Positions 1 to 6,969 of a stretch of 13,053 bases of DNA are shown piece by piece. The notes under the pieces were generated by a model. It was not told where the DNA came from, made no database searches, and saw only the letters and a list, made by a program, of their open reading frames with translations. The position numbers and the translations under genes are program-made. The stretch is from an uncultured Lachnospiraceae bacterium (lineage in GTDB: Bacteria > Bacillota > Clostridia > Lachnospirales > Lachnospiraceae): positions 1 to 13,053 of the forward strand of contig CAJTQI010000019.1 in assembly GCA_910578645.1 (NCBI GenBank), given 5' to 3'. The first letter of the stretch is position 1. Each line of letters begins with the position of its first letter.

Positions 1-41
1 TCATGCAGTTTTGCCATTTCTATAAATGAATTTCTCCTCAT
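1..41 (-). CDS. N-terminus of a gene leaving the window, possibly the relaxase
   Basis: An ATG at 41-39 (minus strand) is preceded by AAAGGA about eight bases upstream and opens 13 full codons reading MRRNSFIEMAKLH before the window ends. The good ribosome binding site and the long structured leader in front of it argue for a real gene. The residues resemble the start of relaxase/mobilization nucleases in Lachnospiraceae integrative elements, which often begin with a MAKL-type motif followed by a VKGRI-like segment; that continuation lies outside the window. The relaxase identity is inferred from this short match and from the setting downstream of recombinase and partition-like genes. It could be any other element gene. 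Confidence 0.45.
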   Translation of the reverse strand, partial: MRRNSFIEMAKLH

Positions 42-540
42 ATGCGATTTTCCTTTCTTTTTATAGATAATCTGCCGCCGCAGATTTTTGTGAGCAGTCA
101 TTATCAGACGTCTGTCTGCGAACCGATGTCCGAATACGGGCAATTTACGGCTGTCGCTTTCTGACAGCCGCATAAGGGCTTCGTTTTATGAAGTCCCTAT
201 GACGATGCTGCACATCTGCCCTGAAATGTAGCCGTAAGCAGCATCGCCATTCATGCGCCCGTCCTCTGGGCGGTATGGATAAATACAGTCCGGCTCTTTC
301 GGACTGTAAATTTGCGCAGGCGCAAATTTGCCCCCTGCAAGGGCGAAATCCCCGGAGTACAAAACGAAGTTTTGTGCGTAGGGTGTATTTCGCTCTCAAA
401 CGCCGAGGGCTTAGGGAAGGGCTTACGCCCTCCCCGGAAATTAGTTCCTGACACTCCCCGAACCACTCCAAAGCAGTTCGTAGAGCAGATGCTTCACAGA
501 CATCAAAAAACGCCTGCCTGAAAACTGGTATTCCAGCTTC
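42..540 (-). other. Structured non-coding leader, candidate oriT or regulatory RNA region
   Basis: No convincing gene lies here, but inverted repeats are dense. They include 69-75/80-86 (7 bp), palindrome CAGACGTCTG 105-114, 148-155/163-170 (8 bp), 175-182/190-198 (one bulge), 203-211/238-246 (9 bp, 26-base loop), 284-292/300-308 (9 bp), 308-317/320-329 (10 bp, 2-base loop), 360-365/369-374 and 414-422/427-434 (one bulge). Three have 7-base loops. The position directly in front of a possible relaxase start would suit an origin of transfer or a structured 5' leader. The arms are seen directly; the function is inferred. Confidence 0.4.
284..329. repeat. Two abutting perfect hairpins
   Basis: TACAGTCCG (284-292) pairs with CGGACTGTA (300-308) around a 7-base loop. 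AAATTTGCGC (308-317) pairs with GCGCAAATTT (320-329) around AG. The two stems share base 308, so together they form a compact double hairpin, the strongest structure in the leader. No T-tract follows on either strand, so a simple intrinsic terminator is unlikely. Confidence 0.8.
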
Positions 541-571
541 AAAACAGACGGCTACATTTACGCCTTTATTT

Positions 572-697
572 GCAGCCTTCCGGCTGCTCCTTGTCCTTAT
601 TTTGCGGGCTTAAATGCCCGCCCTTTATTATGCAGCCTTATATGGATGCCCTTTGTCCTTATTTTGTAGCCTTTCGGCTACCCTTTGTCGGTCTTTT
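572..697. repeat. Array of four hairpin units with conserved linkers, candidate centromere-like site
   Basis: Four short stem-loops follow one another every 28-34 bases: GCAGCC/GGCTGC (572-587), GCGGGC/GCCCGC (604-621), GCAGCC/GGATGC with one mismatch (632-649) and GTAGCC/GGCTAC (666-681). They are separated by near-identical linkers: TCCTTGTCCTTATTTT (588-603), a short CCTTTATTAT (622-631), CCTTTGTCCTTATTTT (650-665) and CCTTTGTCGGTCTTTT (682-697). Stems differ but stay paired, which points to selection on structure or dyad symmetry. A related linker piece (CGCCTTTATTT, 561-571) precedes the first unit. The array lies about 100 bases past the ParR-like stop codon, so a ParR-binding site is one reading; a transcript-level role (terminator or stabiliser) is another. 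Confidence 0.75.
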
Positions 698-793
698 ATG
701 AAAATATGGATGCATTTATGCTCTGATGTGAAAAAATCCACAAAAATAAGGCTACAGTAAACCTGATTACCATAGCCCCACTCTGCAAATATA

Positions 794-1333
794 TTAAAAC
801 GCATCAAAATCAATCAAATCATTGTCCGGCGGCTCTGTGGCATTCTCCGGTACAGCTTCTTCCTGCACATCCCCTGCATTCTGCATCGCTGCTTCCATAT
901 CTGCCGGATTGGAAACAATGGGAGAAACTGCCCCGCCCATTACTGCATTTCCGTTATTCGTACCGTTTGCTGATGCCTGACCGTACACCATGCCGCCTTG
1001 CGTCGCCGGGTATGCACCCATAGGAACGGATAAGGGAAAAAACTGCATCTGTGCCATATACATCCCCAAAAGCGCCGGAAGGTTGGACATCACTTTCCTT
1101 TCCACCACTTCCACGATACGCTCTGCAAAGGCGTCCTCTTTCTCCCTCGTTTCCAGATACGGATCATTACCTTTTGCCACGCATCTATCGTAATAATCAT
1201 TGACCGCCTCTATCACAAATTTATTCTGTGACTTGAACATCTGCCGCACCTTGGGGGAGTGCAGAAGCTCCCACGCCCTGCACTCGTCCTCTTTCTCCAT
1301 GTTGAAACGGATATTGTGGTTTTTATTCTTCAT
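794..1333 (-). CDS. ParR-like ribbon-helix-helix protein
   Basis: The 179-residue product starts with a probable beta strand (NIRFNMEKED, residues 7-16). Helices follow that contain AWELL and SQNKFVIEAVNDYY (about 20-48), a pattern typical of ribbon-helix-helix DNA-binding proteins such as ParR. A low-complexity Asn/Gly/Ala/Met middle leads to an acidic tail ending DNDLIDFDAF. In ParR proteins the C-terminus contacts the ParM filament, and this tail could do the same. Its ATG lies 14 bases past the ParM-like stop, and its GGTAAGGGGG ribosome binding site overlaps that stop, implying coupled translation. The pair would form a partition operon, with this protein binding a centromere-like repeat. 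The exact family was not checked by search. Confidence 0.65.
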   Translation of the reverse strand: MKNKNHNIRFNMEKEDECRAWELLHSPKVRQMFKSQNKFVIEAVNDYYDRCVAKGNDPYLETREKEDAFAERIVEVVERKVMSNLPALLGMYMAQMQFFPLSVPMGAYPATQGGMVYGQASANGTNNGNAVMGGAVSPIVSNPADMEAAMQNAGDVQEEAVPENATEPPDNDLIDFDAF

Positions 1334-1347
1334 TCGGATGCGCCCCC

Positions 1348-2298
1348 TTACCCGGCGGAAGCCATTGATTTCTGTCTGCGCAGCTTCATATAACAGAAGT
1401 ATTCATAGCCTTTGGCATTTGCCCGTATATCGTGGTTGAAAGTGACATTACCGCTGTCATAATCTCCCACAAGTTCCACAACCTTTGCTCCTCCGCCCAT
1501 AATATACAGTTTCATAAGATTGGGGTTATACCCATGTACCTTTAGCTCTGCAAATATCTTATCCACATAGCTCTTTGCCGCTTCCTCCATGAGCTGCTGG
1601 TATTCCCCGCCCACTTTTGTATCACCATAACGCAGATAATTCTCGATGATCTCTGCCGGAAGTTCCTCCGCTTTCCTGTCCAGTATAAGATTGCGGATCG
1701 CCATATAACATTCATTTGCCCCCAGCTTTACCGTCCACGACTTGCTTTCGCTCGCCTTTCCATTATTGAGTATCATCACATTCATTGTTCCGTTGCCGAT
1801 ATCCGCTACCATGTGCATACCCTTAAAATCGGGCAGATTTTCCGCTATCGCCGCATAACACTGTGGCATGACCGTACAATCCACGATGTCAACCTCATAA
1901 CGCTTGCCAGCATACTTATAATCAACATGGCGGTTCTGCATCATATACTCACGAAACGAATCCCGCTGCGCCTGCACCCATTTCAGCGGAAGCCCCACTG
2001 CAAGGTGTATCTTTGCGGCTGACAGTCCCCTCGCTTTCAGTTCCTTTGCGATAGCGGCAAGGGTAAGGATATAATTATCATCATCCCTGTTTTTTTCCGC
2101 TACAAAGTCCTTATGCCCCTCGCCTATGGTGTAATAGCCGCCATTATATTCCAGATAGTCCCTCGTAAAAACGGGCGGCTGGCTGCTCCTGCTCACGGAA
2201 GTCGCAAAACAGCACCTTACCGTCTTATAGTTCCCATAGCCTGCATCCACGCCTAAAATGATTGTTCCGTTCATGTTGTAATCCCTAAGTTTTGTCAT
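1348..2298 (-). CDS. ParM-like actin-family ATPase
   Basis: The 316-residue product has the ordered motifs of the actin/Hsp70/ParM fold: phosphate-1 LGVDAGYGNYKT (about 15-26, with Asp18 and Lys25), phosphate-2 MVADIGNGTMN (about 163-173, Asp166), and the adenosine loop YIMGGGAKVVE (about 265-275). ParM-type proteins polymerise with ATP and push DNA copies apart, working with ParR and a centromere-like DNA site. The ParR-like gene follows directly. The chosen ATG (2298-2296) has TGAGGA eight bases upstream; an internal ATG at codon 9 with AGGGAT before it is an alternative. It starts 29 bases after the recombinase stop with no obvious promoter between, so it is probably co-transcribed with it. 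In an integrative element it may stabilise the excised circle. Confidence 0.75.
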   Translation of the reverse strand: MTKLRDYNMNGTIILGVDAGYGNYKTVRCCFATSVSRSSQPPVFTRDYLEYNGGYYTIGEGHKDFVAEKNRDDDNYILTLAAIAKELKARGLSAAKIHLAVGLPLKWVQAQRDSFREYMMQNRHVDYKYAGKRYEVDIVDCTVMPQCYAAIAENLPDFKGMHMVADIGNGTMNVMILNNGKASESKSWTVKLGANECYMAIRNLILDRKAEELPAEIIENYLRYGDTKVGGEYQQLMEEAAKSYVDKIFAELKVHGYNPNLMKLYIMGGGAKVVELVGDYDSGNVTFNHDIRANAKGYEYFCYMKLRRQKSMASAG

Positions 2299-2327
2299 AT
2301 CAAAATCCTCACTTTCACATTATTTTG

Positions 2328-4304
2328 TTAAATTTCATATTTGGCTCTTACTTCTTCCTTTGTAGGGAAAATACCACTTTCTACAATAATCTTATTTTCT
2401 CCGGCAACAACGGAAGCGATGTGGCTTGTGTCATCCGCTTTCAGGCGTTCCTCCGCCTGTGCCCGCGCCTCTGCCAAAGTCCTTTCTTTTTCCGCTCCGT
2501 CCGCTTCCGTTAAAATTGCTTTTGTCTTTGGCATGAATTTTGCCCTGCGCCGTCTCTGGTACATTGCATTCCGTTCACGGATTCTCTGCTTCTCCCTTAT
2601 CTCTGCCAGTTCCTTTTCAGAAATCTCCTGTGCCGGCAGCTCAACCTTCCCGATAAAATTCAGATAAACTTCAATCTCCTGCACACGCTCCCCATCAATC
2701 CGTTCAGCTTTATGAATCAGCACCTTGTCCACAAACTCATTGATGATGGCGGGCGTAAGTTCCTGAATGTCAGTGTACTTATGGACAAGGAAGATAAACT
2801 CCTCCGTCCTGTCCGTATCGTCCTCGAACTGCATGAGTTTTTCCCTGATCTCCTGCATGGAAATTTCAAGTCCCTGCTGTTCCTTCTCATAATCGGAAGA
2901 AAGCATCTCATACCGTCTGTCCGGCAGCTTTCCCATTGCGTTGTCCTCATACACCTTTTTTATCAGCAGGTCAAGGTCTGCGAAGCGTTTCTCTTTTTTG
3001 GAGAGGTCTGTTTTCAGCTTTTTTACCTCACTTTTATCCCTAACTTCTGATGCACTCCGCATATTCTGTATAAATGCCGCCTCGTCCATGCGGACGCTTT
3101 TTAAGGCATACCGGATTGTTTCAAGAAGGATCTGCCTCACGGCATCCTCCTGAACACAATGGGAACTGCATTTTTTATCATTCTGCTTGCGGCTGCTGTT
3201 ATAAGTGCCGCAGTTAAAAGACGCAGGCGTTTTTCTGACCGTTCCGTCGGGCATCCCCCGCCAGTCCCTTCCGGCGCGCTCCCCTGCCCTGCGGTAATAC
3301 ATTTTACTGCCGCAGTCAGCGCAGAACAGCTTTCCCGTCAGCGGGCTTCCCTCTCCGCTTGTGTCAATCCTGCGCACCGTCTTTCTTAATTCCTGCACCA
3401 TATACCATGTCCTGCGGTCTATGATCGGTTCATGGGTATCCCGGAAAATAAGGATTTCATCGCTGCTGTTTTTAACCGCCTTTTTATCCTTGTAGGATTC
3501 CTTGTGGCTACGGAAATTTACGGTATCGCCCATATATTCCGGTTTTTCCAGCATCCTTACAATGCTCACGCCCATCCACGCATAAGGATGTTCAAAATCG
3601 CACTGGTTTTTATAACATCCCCTTCCCCTGACTGCCTGATAATAAGACGGCTTTTCCACTTTTTCATCAGACAGTATTTTTGCGATCCGGTACGGTCCCA
3701 TGCCTTCCACCGTCATGGCAAATATCCTGCGCACAACTGCCGCCGCTTCTTCATCAATAACCCAGCAGTTTTTGTCCTCTGCATCTTTCATATAACCATA
3801 AGGCGGATTATTTGTAAGAGGTTTCCCCTCTTTTCCCTTTGCTCTAAGTACAGCGGTAATCTTCCTGCTACAGTCGCGCAGATACCATTCATTCATGATA
3901 TTCAAAAAAGGGGCGAATTCGCTGCTGGTGTTGTTGGTACTGTCAACACCGTTGGAAACAGCAATAAAACGGACACCTTTTTCACGGAAGAATACCTCCG
4001 TGTAGAATCCTACCTGAAGGTAATCCCTCCCCACACGGCTCATGTCCTTTACTATGACTGTGCCGATGTCGCCGTTTTCAATCCGGCTTAACATCTGCTT
4101 CCATCCCGGTCGGTCAAAACTGCCGCCGGAAAATCCGTCATCCGTAAAATGCACCGTGTTGGTGTATCCATTATTTTTTGCATAGTCCTCCAGCATTTTC
4201 TTCTGGTTGACTATGCTGTTGCTGTCCCCCGCAAGATCATCGTCCCTTGAGAGCCGCTCGTAAAGAGCTGTTATTCTGTTGTCACCAGCCGTCCTGTTGT
4301 TCAC
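2328..4304 (-). CDS. Large serine recombinase, TnpX-like
   Basis: The protein (658 residues from the chosen start) is a site-specific recombinase that excises and inserts the element using a catalytic serine. The N-terminal resolvase domain (about 10-150) shows ALYERLSRDDD with the nucleophile Ser19 and the arginine motif DMSRVGRD (Arg90, Arg93). A recombinase domain follows, then a zinc ribbon with FCADCG (Cys328, Cys331) and later CGTYN...CSSHC (about Cys365-Cys383). Next come a charged coiled coil (about 415-500) and a DUF4368-like C-terminal region ending with an Arg/Lys/Glu-rich tail. I prefer GTG at 4304-4302 because AAAGGAG stands just upstream and GTGA overlaps the stop of the preceding tnpW; the longer frame from 4358 lacks such a site. 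TnpX enzymes recombine at GA dinucleotides. Confidence 0.92.
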   Translation of the reverse strand: MNNRTAGDNRITALYERLSRDDDLAGDSNSIVNQKKMLEDYAKNNGYTNTVHFTDDGFSGGSFDRPGWKQMLSRIENGDIGTVIVKDMSRVGRDYLQVGFYTEVFFREKGVRFIAVSNGVDSTNNTSSEFAPFLNIMNEWYLRDCSRKITAVLRAKGKEGKPLTNNPPYGYMKDAEDKNCWVIDEEAAAVVRRIFAMTVEGMGPYRIAKILSDEKVEKPSYYQAVRGRGCYKNQCDFEHPYAWMGVSIVRMLEKPEYMGDTVNFRSHKESYKDKKAVKNSSDEILIFRDTHEPIIDRRTWYMVQELRKTVRRIDTSGEGSPLTGKLFCADCGSKMYYRRAGERAGRDWRGMPDGTVRKTPASFNCGTYNSSRKQNDKKCSSHCVQEDAVRQILLETIRYALKSVRMDEAAFIQNMRSASEVRDKSEVKKLKTDLSKKEKRFADLDLLIKKVYEDNAMGKLPDRRYEMLSSDYEKEQQGLEISMQEIREKLMQFEDDTDRTEEFIFLVHKYTDIQELTPAIINEFVDKVLIHKAERIDGERVQEIEVYLNFIGKVELPAQEISEKELAEIREKQRIRERNAMYQRRRRAKFMPKTKAILTEADGAEKERTLAEARAQAEERLKADDTSHIASVVAGENKIIVESGIFPTKEEVRAKYEI

Positions 4305-4543
4305 TCCGAACTCCTTTCCGGCGGCTGGCTCATCTGTGGTAGATTCATAATACCACATTTTCCGCCTCCTGTCATCACTTCATTGCGTATTAAACGGGTT
4401 ATTTTTTCGTCAAGCGTATCGACATAACCCGAACCCGTATATACCCTGACCTTAAAAAGCGTCCCGCCAATTCTGCGGTAAAAAAAGCCAGCCGCAGAGG
4501 GGCTGGTTTTTACCATACCGTTATCCAATTTTACTGTTTCCAT
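4301..4543 (-). CDS. tnpW: TnpW-family small transposon protein
   Basis: The 80-residue product contains RRIGGTLFKVRVYTGSGYVD followed by DEKITRLIRNE, the core recognised in transposon-encoded TnpW proteins of Tn4451-like and other clostridial elements. The function of TnpW is not established. The last 20 or so residues run beyond the usual family end and overlap the recombinase start through a GTGA stop/start junction, so the two genes are probably translationally coupled. AAGAAAGGA lies upstream of the ATG. It heads the leftward operon that continues through recombinase, ParM-like and ParR-like genes. Confidence 0.75.
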   Translation of the reverse strand: METVKLDNGMVKTSPSAAGFFYRRIGGTLFKVRVYTGSGYVDTLDEKITRLIRNEVMTGGGKCGIMNLPQMSQPPERSSE

Positions 4544-4624
4544 TATGCAATCCTTTCTTGCGTATCATGCGCATTTCCCCTATAATGGCTCTTGTACTTC
4601 CGTATTCAGTAACCGGATTTTATT

Positions 4625-4657
4625 TTATCCGTACCCCATAGCCTGCTCCTCCTTTTT
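4625..4657 (-). promoter_or_regulatory. Possible four-codon leader peptide with strong ribosome binding site
   Basis: On the minus strand AAAAAGGAGGAG (4657-4646) stands six bases before ATG GGG TAC GGA TAA (4639-4625), encoding MGYG. A small dyad CGGAT/ATCCG (4614-4618 and 4627-4631) overlaps its stop codon. It lies about 80 bases upstream of tnpW on the same strand. A near-perfect Shine-Dalgarno before so short a frame suggests a leader peptide that tunes expression of the tnpW-recombinase operon, but it may be the relic of a longer gene. Confidence 0.35.
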
Positions 4658-4732
4658 GTAATTGATTTTTAATAAAAAAGAATTACTCCTTTCACTAATA
4701 GGAGAAATACGGCTATAAAAGCGGAAGTGTTT

Positions 4733-4761
4733 TTGAAAAAACAGCTACAAAATTTTATTCT
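4733..4761 (+). promoter_or_regulatory. Probable promoter of the rightward three-gene cassette
   Basis: TTGAAA (4733-4738) and TATTCT (4756-4761) are separated by 17 bases and lie 21 bases before the ATG at 4783. The fit to the housekeeping consensus is moderate. The region 4544-4782 is a divergent intergenic space that must also hold the promoter of the leftward tnpW operon; I could not pick that one with confidence. Confidence 0.45.
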
Positions 4762-4782
4762 TTTGCAAAGGACTGACTGCAA

Positions 4783-5430
4783 ATGCCAAAATACGCTGAA
4801 CTCCCGGCATTCAGGGAGCAGAATTTCATAACGGAAGCGGACGGGGATATGCTCCACCGTGAAGCCCGTGCCCTTGCAATCCGGCGTATTGAGGAAAGCG
4901 CAAGGACGGAAGCCGACTTTGAAAATGTACTGTACTGGTGGGATAAACTGGACGCAAACAGGGAACGGAAAGAAAGAGACCATGAAACAGGACGCTCCGC
5001 TGTTCCTCTGGAATGGGGCGCATACGAATTGTACCTTTCCGACAGCCCTTCCTATGACATGATTCTAAGAAGGCTCATGCTTGCGGGTGATTTCCTCGAT
5101 ATTATATTTGACCATCCCGAAACAGTACACGAGCTTGTCACAGATGCGGATTTATCGAAAATATTAAAGGAACTAAAGCCGCATCTCAAAAATATGCTCT
5201 ATTATCTGTTCCTGCGTGACTATTCCACAGCAGAATATGCGGAGAGTATTGGACAGACTGACCGGAATATCAGGGGTATTCGGGAAACTGCTCTGAAAAA
5301 GATACGGAGACTCTATGGCGGCATACTTACATACAGAAAAGAAAACCGTCTGCCGATGACGATTGACGAAAAATATTTCTTGGAAAACGGAGTGCGGAAG
5401 AAAAAGAACACCCGACAGCTTGACCGATAA
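4783..5430 (+). CDS. Sigma-70 region 4-like DNA-binding protein
   Basis: The 215-residue product is soluble and rich in charge. Residues about 130-178 (LKPHLKNMLYYLFLRDYSTA onward to ETALKKIRRLYG) have the layout of a sigma-70 region 4 helix-turn-helix: a helix, the TAEYAESIG segment, then a recognition-helix-like TDRNIRGIRETALKKI. The first 120 residues, including FENVLYWWDKLDANRER and MILRRLMLAGDFLDIIFDHP, match nothing I recognise. There is no clear region 2, so this is more likely a regulator using a sigma-4-like fold than a complete sigma factor. AAAGGA precedes the ATG by about ten bases. It heads a cassette of three same-strand genes and diverges from the recombinase operon, a common place for an element regulator. 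Confidence 0.6.
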   Translation: MPKYAELPAFREQNFITEADGDMLHREARALAIRRIEESARTEADFENVLYWWDKLDANRERKERDHETGRSAVPLEWGAYELYLSDSPSYDMILRRLMLAGDFLDIIFDHPETVHELVTDADLSKILKELKPHLKNMLYYLFLRDYSTAEYAESIGQTDRNIRGIRETALKKIRRLYGGILTYRKENRLPMTIDEKYFLENGVRKKKNTRQLDR

Positions 5431-5472
5431 CGAGTAACTGTTTATAATGTAAGAAATATTACATCAGATGAT

Positions 5473-6420
5473 GTGGCAGGTTTGATGGATTGGAGCAGAT
5501 TATTTATGAAGAATTTATTTGAACATACCAGCGCACCGTGGATTCGGTACAGCAGTTATGAATATAAGACAGGCAGTGACAACAACCTCTACATAACGGT
5601 TTCCAAAAATGCCAGACCGGAAATGTACCATCCCATGCAGGAAGCGGAACAGCTCGTCATTGATGCCATAAATGTCGGGCTTGCTGCCATGCACAAAGTA
5701 CCGGAAGAAGAATTGAAAGAAGCTGTACTTGACTTTATCAAAAAATATGGTTTTCTCGGCTTTATGACCGCCCTCCCGACAACTGCGGATTTTATAACCT
5801 ATGAATCGGTGTATCTTCCCAAAAACCACTTTATAAAGGAAGAATCCCTCCCTACAGATGAGTATTTTTCTTATTTTTACCCTTTTGACAAGCCGGATTT
5901 CAGAAAGAACGGCGTAGAATCAGGCTGGTCTGTAACTGACCGTGAGGGTATTGCGATCACGATGGCTATGGGAAATGCGCCGCAGGCTGTGGCAATGGAA
6001 TTGCAGAAGGAATATGCGGAAAGATATGACTGGCTTGTAAAGGAATTTACCGACTGGGCGTTTACCTTTATGACAAGTTTCCTTTATTACATGGATTATG
6101 ATACGATTGACGAACAGACACGCTGCCTGTACCGTCACGGCATTTCCGCTTTCGGCGGCATATCCCCGACTTACCGGATCGCGCTTGAAAAGGATTCGCC
6201 CGTTATCGTATGGGATTTCCATTCACTGCTAATCATGGTGCAGATGTGCTTCTCATTCATGCTCACGGATAAGGACAGTGATATGCGCATGTGCAAACAC
6301 TGTAAAAAAGCCTTTGTCGCAAGCAGGAAGGGGAATGAATTTTGCAGCCAGAAGTGCAAGAACCAGTTTAATGTCTACAAATCAAGGGAAAAGAAGAAAG
6401 GAAACAAAAGAGATGATTGA
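5473..6420 (+). CDS. Protein of unknown function with C-terminal zinc finger (DUF6076-like)
   Basis: The 315-residue product has a long alpha-helical body with aromatic-rich stretches (YFSYFYPFDK about 131-140; FTFMTSFLYYMDYD about 197-210; VWDFHSLLIMVQMCFSFML about 246-264). It ends in a zinc-binding motif, Cys274-x2-Cys277-x13-Cys291-x3-Cys295, followed by a basic tail. The layout resembles CGNR-type or DUF6076 proteins, in which a finger follows an uncharacterised helical domain; the name is from memory. The finger and basic tail suggest nucleic-acid binding. The start is uncertain: GTG at 5473, ATG at 5485, or ATG at 5506 with GGAG ten bases upstream, and none has an ideal site. It follows the sigma-like gene by 42 bases and overlaps the next gene by 8. 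Confidence 0.6.
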   Translation: MAGLMDWSRLFMKNLFEHTSAPWIRYSSYEYKTGSDNNLYITVSKNARPEMYHPMQEAEQLVIDAINVGLAAMHKVPEEELKEAVLDFIKKYGFLGFMTALPTTADFITYESVYLPKNHFIKEESLPTDEYFSYFYPFDKPDFRKNGVESGWSVTDREGIAITMAMGNAPQAVAMELQKEYAERYDWLVKEFTDWAFTFMTSFLYYMDYDTIDEQTRCLYRHGISAFGGISPTYRIALEKDSPVIVWDFHSLLIMVQMCFSFMLTDKDSDMRMCKHCKKAFVASRKGNEFCSQKCKNQFNVYKSREKKKGNKRDD

Positions 6421-6943
6421 AAACAGGAATGTAAATATCATAACCGATGCGGACGGTAAAAAGCTGGTCTTGATTAACGATATCCGTTTCAAGGCAAAAG
6501 TGCGGGATGACTGGACGGCTGTCGAAGAATACCTGAAAGCGTATATCGGGGATTTTTACGAAATTGAGGAAACTTCTGAAAAAATATATATTTCGGCAGA
6601 TTTTCCCGATGAATACGCAAGTTCAGAAAGCCGTATCGCCTTAAAAGGCGCTGTCGCAAAGGCTAAGGCAAATGCTTCACAGGCTGTTCCTGAACTTATA
6701 AGAATAGCCACCAATCCAAAACATGAGGCAAACCGGAAAGAAAAGCACAAAACAGATGCGGTATATGGCTGGTATCGCTACAACATCAGATTTGCATTGC
6801 CTGTATATGATGACAAAACAGGGAAAATAGCAAGACATAATATTTATTCAGCAAGTATGCTTGTCCGTCATGCGAATGATGGCAGGAAGTATCTGTATGA
6901 TATCTTGGCAATAAAAAAAGAAACGAGCAGCCCGCTTGAGTGA
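6413..6943 (+). CDS. Small polyvalent-protein-associated domain protein (LPD3-like), function unknown
   Basis: The 176-residue product starts at an ATG overlapping the upstream gene (ATGATTGA carries its start and the previous stop), with AAAGGAA about ten bases before it; the open frame extends further upstream only as a shadow. The region KIYISADFPDEYASS (58-71), AKAKANASQAVPELIRIATN (82-101), the His/Lys-rich KHEANRKEKH (103-112), YGWYRYNIRFALPVYDD (118-134), and RHANDGRKYLYDILAIKKET (152-171) resembles a domain found in polyvalent proteins of phages and conjugative elements, often near RNase-like BECR-fold domains. I call it LPD3-like from memory. Conserved polar residues (His104, His112, Arg122, Arg126, His153, Lys168, Lys169) would fit a nuclease-like pocket, but no activity can be asserted. 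It could be part of a toxin or anti-defence cassette with its two upstream partners. Confidence 0.5.
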   Translation: MIENRNVNIITDADGKKLVLINDIRFKAKVRDDWTAVEEYLKAYIGDFYEIEETSEKIYISADFPDEYASSESRIALKGAVAKAKANASQAVPELIRIATNPKHEANRKEKHKTDAVYGWYRYNIRFALPVYDDKTGKIARHNIYSASMLVRHANDGRKYLYDILAIKKETSSPLE

Positions 6944-6969
6944 AAACACTGTACGGTAAAAACCCATTT

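Noticed and set aside
414..434. Similarity of GCTTACGCCCTCCCC to the TAAGTGCG/CCCT nick region of MobQ-type origins
   Set aside because: Only the CGCCCTCCC part agrees and the relaxase type is unknown, so no nick site is claimed.
145..471. 108-codon minus-strand frame in the leader
   Set aside because: It runs straight through six perfect hairpins, has Arg/Cys-rich composition typical of a shadow frame, and lacks a good ribosome binding site.
572..697. CRISPR-like periodic repeat
   Set aside because: The constant part is the short linker and the variable part is self-complementary; unit length is uneven and there are no spacers or cas genes.
628..813. 61-codon minus-strand frame through the hairpin array
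   Set aside because: It overlaps the ParR-like 3' end and reads into the repeat linkers; the periodicity is in the DNA dyads, not in codons.
3432..4091. 219-codon plus-strand frame
   Set aside because: It is fully antisense to the conserved serine recombinase catalytic region and shows no family resemblance.
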